Positions 18,627-28,000 of a stretch of DNA of 35,154 nt are shown in pieces (position 1 is the stretch's first letter; each line of letters begins with the position of its first letter). The translations under genes and the position numbers were made by a program. Origin of the DNA: an uncultured Opitutia bacterium (GTDB lineage: Bacteria; Verrucomicrobiota; Verrucomicrobiia; Opitutales; Puniceicoccaceae); assembly GCA_913056175.1 (NCBI GenBank), contig CAJXLM010000031.1, positions 1-35,154 on the forward strand, read 5' to 3'. Below the pieces are notes generated by a model that searched no databases, was not told the origin of the DNA, and saw nothing but the letters and a program-made list of their open reading frames with translations.

Positions 18627-19427
18627 TCAGGCGGCCGGTGGACTCTCCCAGCGGTGGAGGCAGGCAAAGGAGCGCACGCAGTCGGCCGCGCAGGCCACCC
18701 GGCGGAGGAAGGGGAGGGCGCTGGGGGTTTCGAGGGTGTAGCTCATCCTCGTGAAGCGGGAGAGGAGGAAGAGCTGCTCGGGCCACTCGGTGCGCAGCTC
18801 GATCTCGCTGGGCGGATGAATGAGGCCCGGTCCCGCGGTCGGCCAGCCGTCGATCTCCGGGCCGTCCTCCACCGGCCCGTGCGCGCCGAGGGTCTCGAGG
18901 AGGAGTCGGCAGGGGTGGGGTTGCCGGTCCGGGTTGTGCTCGTAGAGATAGGGACCGCGGGCCTCCCAGTCCTCGTGCAGGGCGAGGCTGGCGGCGAGGG
19001 ACCAGTCCTCCGCCTCGAGCAGGGCGCGATGGGCGCGGGTCTCGGCGGCGCGTTGGACCTGGTAGTCGCGGTTGAGGTCGATTCCCTCGGGATTTTCCCG
19101 GCTTCCCCTCCGCAGGCCGCCGGGATTGAGGAGGGGGAAGACGACCCAGCCGACCTCCTCGCGGAGTGCCCGCTCGCGCAACAGCTGTTCGATCGCCTTG
19201 GGTCCGGCCGGCTCGTCGCCGTGGATGCCGGCGGAGAGGTAAAGGACCTCCGGCCGGTCGGTCTCCCGGGTGAGGCAGAGGAGGGGGTGCCCGTCGATCT
19301 CTCCATAGACCCGCGGGGAGAAACCGGCGGATTCCGCGAGGGCGGGGATCCCGTCCAGAAAGTCCGCGATCGCGTAGCGCTCCTCTTCGCGGAGTTCGTT
19401 GCGGCCGAGATCGCGGTTACTGCCCAT
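18627..19427 (-). CDS. M14-family zinc carboxypeptidase/amidase-like protein
   Basis: A 266-residue predicted metallopeptidase without a signal peptide. Zinc ligands are visible as SAGIHGDEPAG (His69, Glu72) and LALHEDW (His151). The substrate-binding GIDLNRDY (116-122) and the catalytic Glu in MSYTLETPS near the C-terminus complete the M14 pattern. Proteins of this size and layout include the murein-peptide amidase MpaA and succinylglutamate desuccinylase/aspartoacylase relatives; the RD..GIDLNRDY arrangement favours a peptidase. A role in cell-wall peptide recycling is possible but inferred. It starts at 19427 and ends 58 bases before the TIGR01777 start. Confidence 0.85.
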   Translation of the reverse strand: MGSNRDLGRNELREEERYAIADFLDGIPALAESAGFSPRVYGEIDGHPLLCLTRETDRPEVLYLSAGIHGDEPAGPKAIEQLLRERALREEVGWVVFPLLNPGGLRRGSRENPEGIDLNRDYQVQRAAETRAHRALLEAEDWSLAASLALHEDWEARGPYLYEHNPDRQPHPCRLLLETLGAHGPVEDGPEIDGWPTAGPGLIHPPSEIELRTEWPEQLFLLSRFTRMSYTLETPSALPFLRRVACAADCVRSFACLHRWESPPAA

Positions 19428-19474
19428 ACCCAGTGAGCCTCGCCCCGCCCGGCGGGAAGGTCAATGCACGCGGG

Positions 19475-19510
19475 CCGGCCGGGGCGCCCGCGGGGGGACG
19501 CCCCGGCCGG
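19475..19510. terminator. Perfect 12-bp GC hairpin between two leftward genes
   Basis: CCGGCCGGGGCG (19475-19486) and CGCCCCGGCCGG (19499-19510) are exact complements around a 12-base loop. It lies 24 bases after the MFS stop (leftward) and before the M14 gene. It has no U-tract, so intrinsic termination would be atypical. It likely separates the MFS unit from the downstream run. Confidence 0.45.
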
Positions 19511-19534
19511 GGAGGACGGGCGACCGGGAAAGAA

Positions 19535-21067
19535 TCAGCCGCCGGCCGGCTCTCGGGTGGCGGCCAAGGCGGGTCCGGGCTCCAACCCGCGGGCCGCTCC
19601 CGGCAGGGGAATCTCCTCCTCGTCGAGGGTCTCGAGGGAGCGCCCCTTCGTCTCGATACCATTGAGTACGGTGATGGCGGCGCCGAGGATGGAGGTGCCC
19701 ACGAGGATGGAGAGAAGGTTCACCGTGCCGATGTCCTTGAGGAGGATCGGGAAGAGGAAGGCGGTGGTGACCGCCCCGATCTTGGCAAAGGAGGCGGCGA
19801 AGCCGGCCCCGCGCCCGCGGATCTTGGTGGGGAACACTTCGCCGGCGATCAGGTAGGTCTGCGCGTTCGGGCCGAGATTCGTCATGAAGTTGAAGAGCAT
19901 GAACCCGGCGAAGAGGAGGGTCAGGTTGGTGGAGCCGTCCGGCTTCACGGAGAGGGCGGCGAGGAGGAGCCCGAGGGCGCACCCGAGGAAGCCGAGGGTT
20001 TGCAGCCGGATCCGGCCGGCCCGCTCCACGAGGAAGATGGCCGCGAGCATGCCCACGATGAGGAGCACGTCGAGGGCCGCGGCTCCCTTGGCGGAGAGGA
20101 TGTCGTCGTGGATGACGGCCGCCAGGTTGTGCTGCCCGCTCTTCTGCCCGATGATCGTGGCGAGGATCGTGGGCGTGAAGATGCCGATCCCGTAGGTGCC
20201 GAGGTCCTGGAGGAACCAGGGCACGGAGGCGAGGATCGTGGCCCGGCGGTTCTTCTTGTTGAAGAGGTCGCCGTAGGAGGCCTTCTTCGCGTGTTTGTGC
20301 TTCTTCGGCTTCTTGATGTTGTCCTCCGTGACGACTCCGGCGAGGTGGGGGAGCAATTTGTGGAGGGAAGCGGCGGCCTCTTTCATCCGGCCCCGCGCGG
20401 CGAGGAAGTGGGGAGTCTCGGACACGCTGAAGCGGAGGGCGGCGAGCAGGAATCCGATCGGAACGAGGAGTCCGTACATCCAGCGCCAGACGGACGCGTC
20501 GGGATTCTGGGAAAGGAAGAGGTAGCCGAGCACCGTGCCGGCGAAGGCCCCGACCGCCTGGAAGGCGAAGGCCCCGAGCACCATTTTTCCGCGGATGCGG
20601 CTGGGCATGGTCTCGGAGATGATGACATTGGCGGTGGGATAGTCGCAGCCGAGGGCGGCACCGACCACGAACAGGCAGAGGATGAAGACCCAGATGTTCG
20701 GACTGAGGGCGACGAAGAGGGTGAACAAGCTGAAGAGGAAGAGCTCGAAAATGAACATCGGCCGCCGGCCGAACTTGTCGTCGAGCCCGCCGAGGAAGGT
20801 GGCCCCGATGAGGATGCCGAAGAGCGGGGCCGCTCCCACCAGGCCCTTCTGGAAGGCGGTGATGCTCCAGTCGAGGGTGAGCAGGGGGATGGCGATGCCG
20901 CCCATGAAGACGACGACCCCTTCGAAAAACTTGCCGGCGCAGGCCAGCCACCAGATCCGCATCTGGTGTCCGCTGAGGGCGGCCGACGTCGCCTGGGTCC
21001 CGTCGGACCAGCGGGGCGTTTCGTCGAGATAGGATTGGACAGAGCGTGGGTGGGTGGAAGAGCTCAT
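19535..21067 (-). CDS. MFS transporter, sugar-porter/metabolite:H+ symporter-like
   Basis: A 510-residue protein with 12 predicted membrane helices and a long central loop. The cytoplasmic motif DDKFGRRPMF (96-105) and its counterpart VERAGRIRLQT (347-357) are the paired MFS signatures. GCDYPTANVIISE (140-152), GEVFPTKIRGRGAGF and ETKGRSLE near the C-terminus place it with the sugar-porter superfamily and YgcS/NiaP-like symporters. The central loop is unusually basic: KKPKKHKHAKK at 252-262, followed by another Lys/Arg group. The substrate is unknown. AGAGGA lies about ten bases before the ATG at 21067. The gene is divergent from the PLP enzyme gene. Confidence 0.88.
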   Translation of the reverse strand: MSSSTHPRSVQSYLDETPRWSDGTQATSAALSGHQMRIWWLACAGKFFEGVVVFMGGIAIPLLTLDWSITAFQKGLVGAAPLFGILIGATFLGGLDDKFGRRPMFIFELFLFSLFTLFVALSPNIWVFILCLFVVGAALGCDYPTANVIISETMPSRIRGKMVLGAFAFQAVGAFAGTVLGYLFLSQNPDASVWRWMYGLLVPIGFLLAALRFSVSETPHFLAARGRMKEAAASLHKLLPHLAGVVTEDNIKKPKKHKHAKKASYGDLFNKKNRRATILASVPWFLQDLGTYGIGIFTPTILATIIGQKSGQHNLAAVIHDDILSAKGAAALDVLLIVGMLAAIFLVERAGRIRLQTLGFLGCALGLLLAALSVKPDGSTNLTLLFAGFMLFNFMTNLGPNAQTYLIAGEVFPTKIRGRGAGFAASFAKIGAVTTAFLFPILLKDIGTVNLLSILVGTSILGAAITVLNGIETKGRSLETLDEEEIPLPGAARGLEPGPALAATREPAGG

Positions 21068-21206
21068 AGGCGGGCGATCCTCTGGACGCCCCCGGAACCC
21101 GCAAGAGGGGAGGCGGAATGTTACGCGATTGTCACAAACGGCTATGACAGGGACCGCGGGTTCTTTGGGTTGGAGATCCGTCCCGCCTTCCTGCTAGTCG
21201 TAGGGA

Positions 21207-22400
21207 ATGAGTAGGGAGGATTCCTGTCGACCGGGGAACGGGGCCGCGTTGCCGACCCGGGCGGTGCACGCGGGCGTGGGCCGCGACCCGGTGTACGGCT
21301 CGGTGACGACTCCGATTTACCCTTCCTCGACCTACGACTATCCGCAGCCGGGGGACCCGCCCGAGTACGACTACGGCCGTTGCGACCATCCCACCCGGCG
21401 CTCGCTGGAGGAAAACCTCGCCTCCCTCGAGGGGGCGCACCGGGCCTGGGCCTGCGTGAGTGGGATGGCGGCCATCCAGGCCGTCCTCTTCCTGTTGCGG
21501 AGCGGGGACCACGTGGTCGCCCCGCGGGATGCCTACGCCGGCACGACCCGCCTCTTCCGCACCCTCCTCGCCCGTTCCGGGGTGGAAGCCAGCTTCGTTC
21601 CCATGGAGGATCCGGAGGCCGTGCGCGCGGCGATCCGGCCGGCCACCCGTCTCCTCTGGCTGGAGACCCCCACCAACCCGATGATGCGCCTCATCGACCT
21701 GCGGGAAATGGTAGCGATCGCCCGCGAGCACGGGCTGCTCACCGCCGCGGACAACACCTTCCTCTCCCCCGCCCGGCAGCGCCCGCTGGAGCACGGGGTC
21801 GATTTCGTCGTCCACTCCACTACCAAGTACCTCAACGGCCACAGCGACGTCATCGGGGGTGCGGTGCTCTGCCGGGAGAAAACCCACGCGGAGGCCCTCG
21901 ATGGGATTGTCCGGTCGGTCGGCGTCGGCCAGTCCCCCTTCGATGCGTGGCTGGTCCTGCGGGGGGTGAAGACGCTGGTCGTACGCATGGCCCAGCACGA
22001 AGCAAACGCCCGCCAAGCGGCCCAGTTCCTGGAGGAACGCCCGGAAGTGGCCGAGGTGCTCTATCCCGGCCTGCCCTCCCATCCTCAACACGATCTCGCC
22101 TCGCGCCAGCAGGACGGTCCCGGCGGCATGCTGTCGGCGGTCCTCGATCCGACCCGCGTCGATCCCGTCCGCTTCGTCCAGTCGACCCGGGTGTTCCGGC
22201 TGGCGGTGAGTCTTGGCGGGGTGGAATCCCTGCTCGAGCTTCCCTTCTCGATGAGCCACGGATCCCTGGAGGAAACGGAGAAGCGGGCGGTGGGACTGGT
22301 TCCGGAGTTGGTGCGGCTCTCCCCCGGGATCGAGGCATGGGAGGACCTCCGGGCGGACCTCGCGCAGGCCCTCGCCGCCGCGGCCGTCGCGAATTCCTGA
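21207..22400 (+). CDS. Cystathionine gamma-synthase/lyase-type PLP enzyme
   Basis: A 397-residue enzyme of the Cys/Met-metabolism PLP family, which includes MetB, MetC and gamma-lyases. The start of the fold is SVTTPIYPSSTYDYP (32-46). The tetramer-contributed active-site strand is YGRCDHPTRRSLE (56-68), the ring-stacking Tyr is in DAYAGTTRLF (Tyr110), the PLP-nitrogen Asp is in ADNTF (Asp182), and the Schiff-base Lys is in HSTTKYLNGHSD (Lys207). SLGGVESLLELPFSMSH fits the gamma-synthase/gamma-lyase side. Which reaction it performs cannot be fixed from sequence alone. A short TAGGGA lies directly before the ATG. It is divergent from the MFS gene and 45 bases before the efflux operon. Confidence 0.9.
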   Translation: MSREDSCRPGNGAALPTRAVHAGVGRDPVYGSVTTPIYPSSTYDYPQPGDPPEYDYGRCDHPTRRSLEENLASLEGAHRAWACVSGMAAIQAVLFLLRSGDHVVAPRDAYAGTTRLFRTLLARSGVEASFVPMEDPEAVRAAIRPATRLLWLETPTNPMMRLIDLREMVAIAREHGLLTAADNTFLSPARQRPLEHGVDFVVHSTTKYLNGHSDVIGGAVLCREKTHAEALDGIVRSVGVGQSPFDAWLVLRGVKTLVVRMAQHEANARQAAQFLEERPEVAEVLYPGLPSHPQHDLASRQQDGPGGMLSAVLDPTRVDPVRFVQSTRVFRLAVSLGGVESLLELPFSMSHGSLEETEKRAVGLVPELVRLSPGIEAWEDLRADLAQALAAAAVANS

Positions 22401-22445
22401 GGGGTGCGCTGGACAGGGTGCACCGGGACCGCCTAGGTTCCCGCG

Positions 22446-23891
22446 ATGCAGTCGGAGTCTCGCTCTCGAACGTGGCGGGTCACCGGTCTCCTCCTCGCCA
22501 GCGTGCTCCTGGCCTCCTGCACCAGTGGGCCCCCCGTGGATTGGGAGGAGATCGAGGGCGGCCGCGTGCCCGCGCTCGGGGAGACGGGTGCGGAGGAGCC
22601 GCTCCCGCCGGCGAGTCTCGACACCTCCTGGGTAGCGGATTTCGGGTCGACCCGGCTGGAGGACCTCGTCGGCACGACCCTCGCGGAGAATCCGGACGCG
22701 GCGGCGGCGGCCGCCCGGCTGCGGGCGGCCCGTGCCTTTGTGACCATCGCCGGGGCCGACCGCCTCCCCCAGTTGTCCGCGGGAGCCTCCGGCCAGCGGA
22801 GCCGCACGAACACGGAAGTCGGGGGGCGGGTGCAGTCGGCGACCAGCAACCGCTTTGGCTTGGACTTGAACCTGTCCTGGGAGATTGACCTGTGGGGCCG
22901 CATCGCGAATGAGCGCCGGGCGGCCCTCTTCGCGGAGGCGGAGGCGGCGGCCCTCGAGGAGGGCACCCGCCTCTCCCTGGCCGCTTCCGTCTCGCGGGCC
23001 TGGTTTCGCGCGGTGGCCGCCCAGCGACGGCTGGAGGTGGCGGAGCGCCGGGTCGAGCTGGCCCAGCGAAACCTCCGCGTGACCCGCAGCCGGGTCGACC
23101 GGGGGATCCTCGGGGCGCTCGACCTGAGTCTTGCCCGGAGCGACCTGGCCTCCGCGGAGACGACGCTGCGCCAACGCCAGCAGGCCCGCGGGGATGCCCT
23201 CCGGCTGGTGCAGACCCTGACGGGTGCCTATCCCTCCGGAGAGCTGGATCCTTCGGCCTCCCTGCCCGCCATCGAGAGTCCTCCCCCGCCCTTCGTGCCC
23301 TCCTCCGTGCTTGCCCGGCGCCCGGACCTCCGGGCCGGGGTGGCCCGGATCCGCGAGACCGACCAGCGGGTGAGCGCGGCGGCGAAGGCCCTCATCCCGA
23401 GCCTTTCCCTGAGCGGTGCCGCCGGTACCGCGAGCGACGAGTTGTCCAACCTCCTCGATTCCAACTACTCCATCTGGAATCTCGCCGGGAATGTGCTCCA
23501 GCCCCTCTTCCAGGGCGGGCGCCTGCGGGCCCGGGTGGAGGCCGAGAGGGCCGACCTCGCCCTGGCGATCGCGAACTACGAGGGCGAGCTCCTCACCGCG
23601 TTTCGCGAGGTGGAGGACGCCCTCGCCGGGGACCAGTTCCTGCGGGAGGCTCTCACCCGGGTCAGTGAAGCCTCCGCCGCGGCGGAGGAGGCCTCCCGGC
23701 TGGGCTTCCGCCAGTTCCAACAGGGTCTCCTCGACCTGATCCAGGTCCTCGACCTGCAGGACCGGGCCTTTGCTGCCGAATTGCAGCGCGTGGACCTTCA
23801 GCTGGCCGTCCTGCTCAACCGCATTGATCTCTACGCGGCCCTCGGCGGAGGTTTTCCCCGGCAGGCGGCTCCCGCTTCCGAGCAACCATGA
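22446..23891 (+). CDS. Outer-membrane efflux lipoprotein (NodT/OprM family)
   Basis: A 481-residue TolC-type channel protein. A basic start and hydrophobic stretch lead to the lipobox LASC (22-25), so it is lipidated and exported. Two outer-membrane-efflux repeats follow, with the family phrases WEIDLWGRIANERRAA (about 143-158) and the second-half counterpart LQPLFQGGRLRARVEAERAD. Long coiled-coil helices surround both. It forms the outer-membrane exit duct of the tripartite pump encoded directly downstream. The stop overlaps the next start by ATGA at 23888-23891. Confidence 0.93.
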   Translation: MQSESRSRTWRVTGLLLASVLLASCTSGPPVDWEEIEGGRVPALGETGAEEPLPPASLDTSWVADFGSTRLEDLVGTTLAENPDAAAAAARLRAARAFVTIAGADRLPQLSAGASGQRSRTNTEVGGRVQSATSNRFGLDLNLSWEIDLWGRIANERRAALFAEAEAAALEEGTRLSLAASVSRAWFRAVAAQRRLEVAERRVELAQRNLRVTRSRVDRGILGALDLSLARSDLASAETTLRQRQQARGDALRLVQTLTGAYPSGELDPSASLPAIESPPPPFVPSSVLARRPDLRAGVARIRETDQRVSAAAKALIPSLSLSGAAGTASDELSNLLDSNYSIWNLAGNVLQPLFQGGRLRARVEAERADLALAIANYEGELLTAFREVEDALAGDQFLREALTRVSEASAAAEEASRLGFRQFQQGLLDLIQVLDLQDRAFAAELQRVDLQLAVLLNRIDLYAALGGGFPRQAAPASEQP

Positions 23892-25099
23892 AGAAAGTTG
23901 TCCTCCCCCTTCTCGTCCTTGCCCTGGCCATCGGAGGGATGGTTTTCCTCTTTTCCCTGCGCCAGCCCCCGCCCTCCCAGCCTCTCGAGCGCGTGCCGGT
24001 ACCGGTCCTCTTCATGGAGGCTGAGCCGGAGGCCCTCACCCTCGAGGTAGAGAGCCAGGGCTTCCTCCAGCCGGCCCGGACGGCCCGCCTTGCCGCGGAG
24101 GTGGGCGGGCAGGTCGTCGAGCGCTCTCCGCGGGCGGAGTCGGGCGACTTCGTGGAGGAGGGCGAGGTTCTCGTCCGGATCGACCCGCGCGACTACGAAG
24201 CGGCGGTCGCCGAGGCGGAGGCGGCCTTCCGCTCGGCCGAGGCGGAGTTGCTCCGGGCGGAGGCGGATGCGGCCCAGGCGGAGGCGGATCTTCGGGAAAC
24301 GGGAGTGGACGATCCCTCGCCCCTCGCCCGTCGGATTCCCCAGCTGGAGGCTGCCCGCGTGGGGGTGGACTCGGCGAAGGCGGCCCTGCAACTCGCCCGC
24401 ACCAACCTCGCCCGCACCCGCATCCGGGCCCCCTTTGCGGCCCAGGTGGCGAGCGTTTCCGTGGAGGTGGGCGACGTGGTCGCGGGCCGGGGCGGGGAGG
24501 TCGCCCGCGTCCAGTCCACCGGGCGCGCGGAGATTCCCCTGCCGCTGTCGCGCCGCCAACTCGCGCTCCTCCAGTTGCCGGCGACCCCCGCGGCGATCGC
24601 CCGGCCGCCCGCGGAGAAGCCGCGGGTCCGCCTCACTCTCGGCACGGGCCCGGACGCCGCCCGGGCGGAGGGTTGGATCGACCGCCTCGAGGGCACGGTG
24701 GACGAGACCACGCGGCTGCGGAATGCGGTGGCCCTCCTGCCCGACCCCCTCGCCCTCGGCCCGGTGGACCGTCCGGCCTTTCCCTTTGGCTCCTTCGTGG
24801 AGGCCCGGATTGAGGGCCGCTCCCTCGAGCGGGCCTTCCGCCTGCCGGCAGTGGCGCTGGTCGGGGAGGACCGGGTGCGGGTGATCGACGGGCAGAGCCG
24901 GCTGCGCGAACGCGAGGTGCGGGTGGTCCAGCGGCGCGGCGGGGAGATCGTGGTCACCGAGGGGCTCGCCGCCGGGGACCGCGTCTGCCTGACCCCGCTG
25001 GAAATCTTCGTTCCAGGGATGGAGGTGGCGCCGGAACGGGTGGAAGACCCCTTCGCGGCCGGCCCGACCGGCAGGACAGCGGGGGGAGCCGGGGAATGA
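23888..25099 (+). CDS. RND efflux membrane-fusion protein (HlyD/AcrA family)
   Basis: A 403-residue periplasmic adaptor with an N-terminal membrane anchor (residues 4-23). The lipoyl-like half (about 65-100: LAAEVGGQVVERSP, then GDFVEEGEVLVRIDP) leads into an alanine/glutamate-rich coiled-coil hairpin (about 103-178). The second lipoyl half RTRIRAPFAAQVASVSVEVG (177-196) and beta-barrel and membrane-proximal domains to the end follow. It links the inner-membrane pump to the outer-membrane channel. Both its ends overlap their neighbours by ATGA, so the three genes are translationally coupled. Confidence 0.93.
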   Translation: MKKVVLPLLVLALAIGGMVFLFSLRQPPPSQPLERVPVPVLFMEAEPEALTLEVESQGFLQPARTARLAAEVGGQVVERSPRAESGDFVEEGEVLVRIDPRDYEAAVAEAEAAFRSAEAELLRAEADAAQAEADLRETGVDDPSPLARRIPQLEAARVGVDSAKAALQLARTNLARTRIRAPFAAQVASVSVEVGDVVAGRGGEVARVQSTGRAEIPLPLSRRQLALLQLPATPAAIARPPAEKPRVRLTLGTGPDAARAEGWIDRLEGTVDETTRLRNAVALLPDPLALGPVDRPAFPFGSFVEARIEGRSLERAFRLPAVALVGEDRVRVIDGQSRLREREVRVVQRRGGEIVVTEGLAAGDRVCLTPLEIFVPGMEVAPERVEDPFAAGPTGRTAGGAGE

Positions 25100-28000
25100 T
25101 TGCCTGGTTTGCCCGCAACGGGGTCGCGGCCAACCTGCTGGCCCTTCTCCTCGCGGTGGGCGGCATCCTCGTCGCCTTCGGGATCAAGCTCGAGCTCTTC
25201 CCGCAGTTCAACCTGGAGACGGTGGTGATCTCCGTCCCCTATCCGGGGGCCGCGCCCGAGGATGTGGAGGAGGGCATTCTCCTGCGGATCGAGGAGGAGG
25301 TGCAGGACCTGCAGGGAATCGACGAGATCTCCTCCACGGCCAGCGAGGGCTTCGGGGTGGTCACCCTCGACGTGGCCCGCAATTTCGACCCGCAGCAAGT
25401 CCTCGACAAGGTCAAGGTGCGCATCGACTCGATCGACAATTTCCCGGTGGAGGCGGAGGAGCCCATCGTGGAATTGCCGGAGATCGAGCGCGACACGATC
25501 ACCGTGGCCATCTTCGGTGACCTCTCCGAGCGGACCCGCAAGGCACTCGCCGAGGAGGTGCGCGACGAGGTCACCCTCCTCCCGGAGATCTCCTCGGCGA
25601 AGGTGACCGGGATACGCTCCTTCGAGGTGACCATCGAGCTGGAGGAGAGCCAGCTCCGCAAGTACGGGCTCACCTTCCCGCAGGTCGCCGCGATCCTGCG
25701 CTCGTCCTCGGTGGATCTGCCGGGGGGCAATATCCGGGCCGACCAGGGCCAGGTGCTCCTCCGGGCCAACACCCTCGCCAAGGACCGGGAGGCCCTCGGC
25801 CGGATCGTGCTGCTCTCCCAGCCGAACGGGGCCATCGTCCGCCTCGAGGATGTCGCCACCATCCGGGATGGCTTCACCACCGATCCGCTGGTCACCCTCT
25901 TCAAGGGTCGGCCCGCCGCGATGGTCCGGGTCTACGAGGTGGGCGACCAGAATCCCCTGACCATCAGCAAGGAGATCCGGGAGTACGTCGAGGAGAAGCG
26001 CCGGACCCTGCCGGCGGGGGTCAACATCGAGGTGTGGCGGGATTTTTCCGTCTACCTGCGCGACCGCCTGAATCTTCTCATCAACAACGGGCTGATCGGG
26101 TTCGGCCTCGTCCTGCTGGTACTCGCCCTCTTCCTGCGCCCGCTCCTCGCCCTCTTCGTGAGCATCGGCATCCCCATCTCCTTCCTGGCCACGCTTTTCG
26201 TGATGCCGGCGCTCGGGGTGACCATCAACCTCGTCACCCTATTCGGGTTCATCCTCGTGCTGGGGATCGTGGTCGACGACGCCATCGTGGTGGGGGAGAG
26301 TGTGTTCACGGAGTTCCAGGAACGGGGCCCGGGGGTGGACAGCTCGATCCGGGGAACCCAGCGGGTCTCCGTGCCGGTCACCTTTGCCATCCTCACCACG
26401 GTGGCCGCCTTCGCCCCGATCCTCTTCGTGCCGGGCACCTTCGGGAAACTCTTCATCGGGATCCCCATGATCGTGATCCCGACCCTCCTCTTCTCGCTGG
26501 TGCAGGCGAAGCTGATCCTGCCCTACCACCTCAGCCTCGTCCGGGTCGGCCAGCGGGATCGCGACCGGATCCGCGGCCTGCGGCGGCTCCAGCTCGGCAT
26601 TGCCGACGCCCTCGAGCGCTTCGTGGACCGCTTCTACCGGCCGGCGGTGGCCGGGGCGATCCGCAACCGCTACCTCACCCTCGCCCTCTTCGTGGCCACT
26701 CTCTTCCTCACCGCCGGGCTGGTGGGGAGTGGTTGGGTGCGCTCCATTTTCCTCGCGCCGGTCCCCTCCGACTATGTGGTCACCGTCCTGAACATGCCGG
26801 TCGGCTCTCCCTACCACCAGACGGTCTCCAATATGGAAAAGCTGAAGGCGGCCCTCGACCGCGTGCGTGCGGACCTCGCCGAGCAAGGGGTACCCGACCC
26901 CGTCCGGCATCTCAGCTACACCCTGGGCGGATCCCAGTTCCAGGGGGGCGGTCCGGGGGGCTCGGCCGGATCCGAGAGCAACCTCAGCCAGGGGGAAATC
27001 GCGCTCGAGCTGGTCAATCCGGAGATCCGGGAGATTTCCGCCCCGGACCTCGCCGACCTCTGGCGGGAGGAGGTGGGGGAGCTGCCGGGCGTGCAGGACC
27101 TGACCTTCTCCGCGGAGGCGGCCAACCCGGCCGGCACGGCCATCAACATCCGCCTCGTTGGCCAGGACTTCGACCGCCTCGAGGAGGCCGGCGACCTCCT
27201 CAAGGAGAAGCTGCGCACCTACGAGGGTATCTTTGACGTGCGCGACTCCTTTTCCGGGGGCAAGGACGAGATCAACCTGCGCCTCCGGCCGGAAGCCCGG
27301 GCCGCGGGGCTCACCCAGACGGAGCTGGCCCGCCAGGTCCGCGGCGCCTTCTTCGGCAGCGAAGTCCAGCGGGTCCAGCGGGGACGGGACGAGATCCGGG
27401 TGATGGTCCGCTACCCGGCGGGGGACCGCAGTCGGGTGGAAACGCTCGAGGACATGTACATCCGCACGGACGCGGGCGAGCCGGTTCCCCTCACCTCGGT
27501 GGCTGAACTGGAACGGGGCGAGGGATTCTCCTCGATCCGGCGCGTGGACCGGCGACGGACCGTGAGCGTCTTCGCCGACGCCGACGACGCCACCGCCAAC
27601 GTCAACGACGTGGTCGCCGACCTGCGAGTGAACTTCCTCCCGGAGTTGCGGAAGGAATTCCCGAAGCTGCAAATCTCCTTCGAGGGCGAGGCCCAGGAGC
27701 AACGGGAGATCCAGGGCGCGGTTTACCGGGGGGCCCTCCTCGCCGGGCTGGTCATCTATGCCCTGCTCGCCATCCCCTTTCGCTCCTACCTGCAACCCTT
27801 CATCGTCATGGCGACGATTCCCTTCGGCCTCGTCGGGGCGATTGGCGGGCACTGGATCACGGGGCAGGACTTCAGCATCCTTTCCTTTCTCGGCCTGGTC
27901 GCCCTCTCCGGGGTGGTCGTGAACGACTCGCTGGTGTTGGTCGACTACATCAACCAGGAGCTGCGCCGGGGACGGCCGCTCTTCGAGGCGATCCGCGACT

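Noticed and set aside
21132-23885. A 917-codon open frame on the minus strand
   Set aside because: It lies antisense to the PLP enzyme and outer-membrane channel genes, both with clear motifs. The translation is rich in Gly, Arg and Pro without domains; it is a by-product of high GC.
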